DNA of 64,000 nt from Sulfuriflexus mobilis. Lineage in GTDB: Bacteria; Pseudomonadota; Gammaproteobacteria; AKS1. Position numbers and translations under genes: made by a program. How positions within the stretch are numbered: position 1 is the stretch's first letter; the number at the start of each line of letters is the position of its first letter. The notes under the pieces are model-generated. The model made no database searches. It saw nothing but the letters and a program-made list of their open reading frames with translations, and was not told the DNA's origin. This document shows, piece by piece, positions 62,604 to 64,000 of the stretch. Where the stretch lies: positions 2,046,001-2,110,000 of the forward strand of contig NZ_AP018725.1 of NCBI RefSeq assembly GCF_003967195.1. Reading direction: 5' to 3'.

Positions 62604-64000
62604 TCACATACCCTTCATACTGGCCGCTATCGTTTGACTGATAACATCCAGTAATTGTTGATTGTCGGTACGTGATTTGATTAATACCGCACTGACCTTA
62701 TCAGCGTACTCCTGCGTAATATCGTAGGCAGAAAATACCACCACCCGCGGCGGTGCAAGGTGCTGTTCGATGGCATCCAGCAGGTCCAGACCCGAGCCAT
62801 CTGGCAGGCCGATATCCAGTAACACCAGGTCAAATTCACCGGTTGCGAGCGCCTCTCTGGAAGCCGCAAGCGTCGTCGTCCAGGTGAGTTCACATTGGTC
62901 TTGCAACATAGTCTTAACAAGCCAATGTACGTCGCTCTCATCCTCTACGTGTAACACGCGGGCGGATCGAGCCGGACCTGCGGCCTGCCTGACCGCGCTG
63001 ATCAGGCGTTGTTGGTCGATGGGTTTATTCAACCAGTCAACAATCCCCATTGCCCCGCCCTGCAGGTTACGTTTACTCTCATCTGCCTTCACCGAAACCA
63101 CTACTACCGGAATCTCACGAGTGTTCTCACTCTTGCGTAGTTCGGTTAGCAGGCTCATACCATTTTCATCTGGCAACAGCAGGTCCAGGGTGATGGCACG
63201 ATATTGCCCCGTCCGCTGTTGTGATAATAACTTTCTGGCCTCGTCGGCATTGCTGGCTATATCAGAATTAAAACCGGACTCAGCCAGCATACGTTGCAGT
63301 AACATGGCAACATCCGGATCATCCTCTATGATCAGCACGCAGGCACGGTGATCACATTTTATCTGGCGAGGGACCTGGCCATCGATATCCGGGGACATAC
63401 CCATCAATACCGGCAGGTCTACGTAGAGAGTAGTACCAACTCCTTCCCTGCTGATAAAACCGATGTGACCACCATGTTTCTCAACGATGATCTTGCTGAT
63501 ATTCAGGCCCAGGCCTGTACCTCCCTTACGGCGACTATCCGATGAATCGGACTGGGTAAAACGTTCAAACAGCTTGTCGTGAAATTCCTCAGGGATCCCG
63601 GGGCCATGATCAGTAACCGAAATACGCAGCAGGTCATGATGACGGGCAAGGTTGATCTCTACGGTTTCACCCTCAGGTGAAAATTTGGCGGCATTTGACA
63701 ACAGATTGGCCATTACCTGCATTAATCGATCACGGTCGGCAAATACCTGTGCCGCTTCTATACTGCGACTAATTTCGAAATAGATACCATGCTCTCTGCC
63801 ATATGCGGCATTTTCCTCCACAGCCTGCTCCAAAAATGGTGCTAGTGCCAGGTTCTGGAACCTGAAGGCCATTTGCCCCGATTCAATCTTTTGGATATCG
63901 AGGATGTCATTAATCAGCAACAACAGGCGTTCGGTATTATTACCGGCGATCGTCAGCATTTCATGTGCGGCCTCGGACAGCTCACCTGTGACACCACCAT
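62604..64000 (-). CDS. hybrid sensor histidine kinase with two receiver domains (N-terminus outside window)
   Basis: 465 codons visible, running off the right edge; the frame stays open from 63959 to 64000. The visible part begins just after the phospho-acceptor His helix (ERLLLLINDILDIQKIESGQM), then HATPase (NLLSNAAKFS, DHGPGIPEEF, GGTGLGLNISK), receiver 1 (VLIIEDDPD, ITLDLLLPDENGMSL, LNKPID) and receiver 2 (VLHVEDESD, LVLLDIGLPDGSGL, VLIKSRT). The sensory region is not seen. No regulator gene follows. Confidence 0.9.
   Translation of the reverse strand, partial: GGVTGELSEAAHEMLTIAGNNTERLLLLINDILDIQKIESGQMAFRFQNLALAPFLEQAVEENAAYGREHGIYFEISRSIEAAQVFADRDRLMQVMANLLSNAAKFSPEGETVEINLARHHDLLRISVTDHGPGIPEEFHDKLFERFTQSDSSDSRRKGGTGLGLNISKIIVEKHGGHIGFISREGVGTTLYVDLPVLMGMSPDIDGQVPRQIKCDHRACVLIIEDDPDVAMLLQRMLAESGFNSDIASNADEARKLLSQQRTGQYRAITLDLLLPDENGMSLLTELRKSENTREIPVVVVSVKADESKRNLQGGAMGIVDWLNKPIDQQRLISAVRQAAGPARSARVLHVEDESDVHWLVKTMLQDQCELTWTTTLAASREALATGEFDLVLLDIGLPDGSGLDLLDAIEQHLAPPRVVVFSAYDITQEYADKVSAVLIKSRTDNQQLLDVISQTIAASMKGM

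Overview
The window is a stretch of gammaproteobacterial chromosome, roughly mid-50s percent GC by eye. The evidence is gene order. Read leftwards on the minus strand from 40.9 kb, nnr-tsaE-amiC-mutL-miaA-hfq-hflX-hflK-hflC-yjeT-hisZ-purA and then rnr-rlmB-rpsF-rpsR-rplI follow the order familiar from Pseudomonas and Escherichia, and rnhA, a yafS-like methyltransferase, mltD and dnaQ also lie near one another. The genus cannot be fixed from sequence alone; hisZ, the absence of priB between rpsF and rpsR, and the RND/LolA-like/beta-barrel operon suggest a free-living environmental lineage.

Layout. 1-4.6 kb: translation and RNA genes (rplI cut by the window edge, rpsR, rpsF, rlmB, rnr), then tRNA-Leu(CAG) on the plus strand with its own strong promoter. 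4.9-12.9 kb: a five-gene minus-strand operon (sulfurtransferase, SAM methyltransferase, RND/MMPL exporter, LolA-like periplasmic protein, outer-membrane barrel) next to a LysR regulator; matching 9-7-9 inverted repeats lie upstream of the operon and of lysR. 12.9-28.0 kb: a block of about 15 kb flanked by 104-bp direct repeats, the right one overlapping the 3' end of purA. It carries a RAYT-type transposase in inverted repeats and a very large surface-protein module: a TIG-repeat protein, a glycine-rich protein, and a 2806-residue Ig/YD-repeat (Rhs-like) protein with a variable-looking AT-rich C-terminal tip followed at once by a small membrane protein. 28.0-42.4 kb: the conserved purA-to-nnr block, divergent queG and a thioredoxin. 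43.0-45.0 kb: two adjacent cupredoxin proteins that look like a multicopper oxidase split into two subunits. 45.1-48.3 kb: a Lon-like AAA protease and dnaQ.

48.4-54.8 kb: a seven-gene minus-strand operon between dnaQ and rnhA. It encodes a thermostable-hemolysin-family (acyltransferase-like) protein, an AMP-forming ligase with an altered A10 motif, a heme-oxygenase-like diiron protein, an SDR, a periplasmic TPR-like protein and a two-component system. This looks like a self-regulated small-molecule (probably fatty-acid-derived) pathway. 55.0-62.5 kb: rnhA, methyltransferase, mltD and an ABC/FtsX/HlyD export operon. The right edge holds the C-terminal part of a hybrid histidine kinase.

Best candidates for undescribed biology are the repeat-flanked surface-protein island with its tip/small-membrane-protein pair, the split multicopper oxidase, the ligase/diiron oxygenase/two-component operon, and the LysR-controlled sulfurtransferase-methyltransferase-exporter operon. 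All functional statements rest on motif reading by eye; no database search was run.
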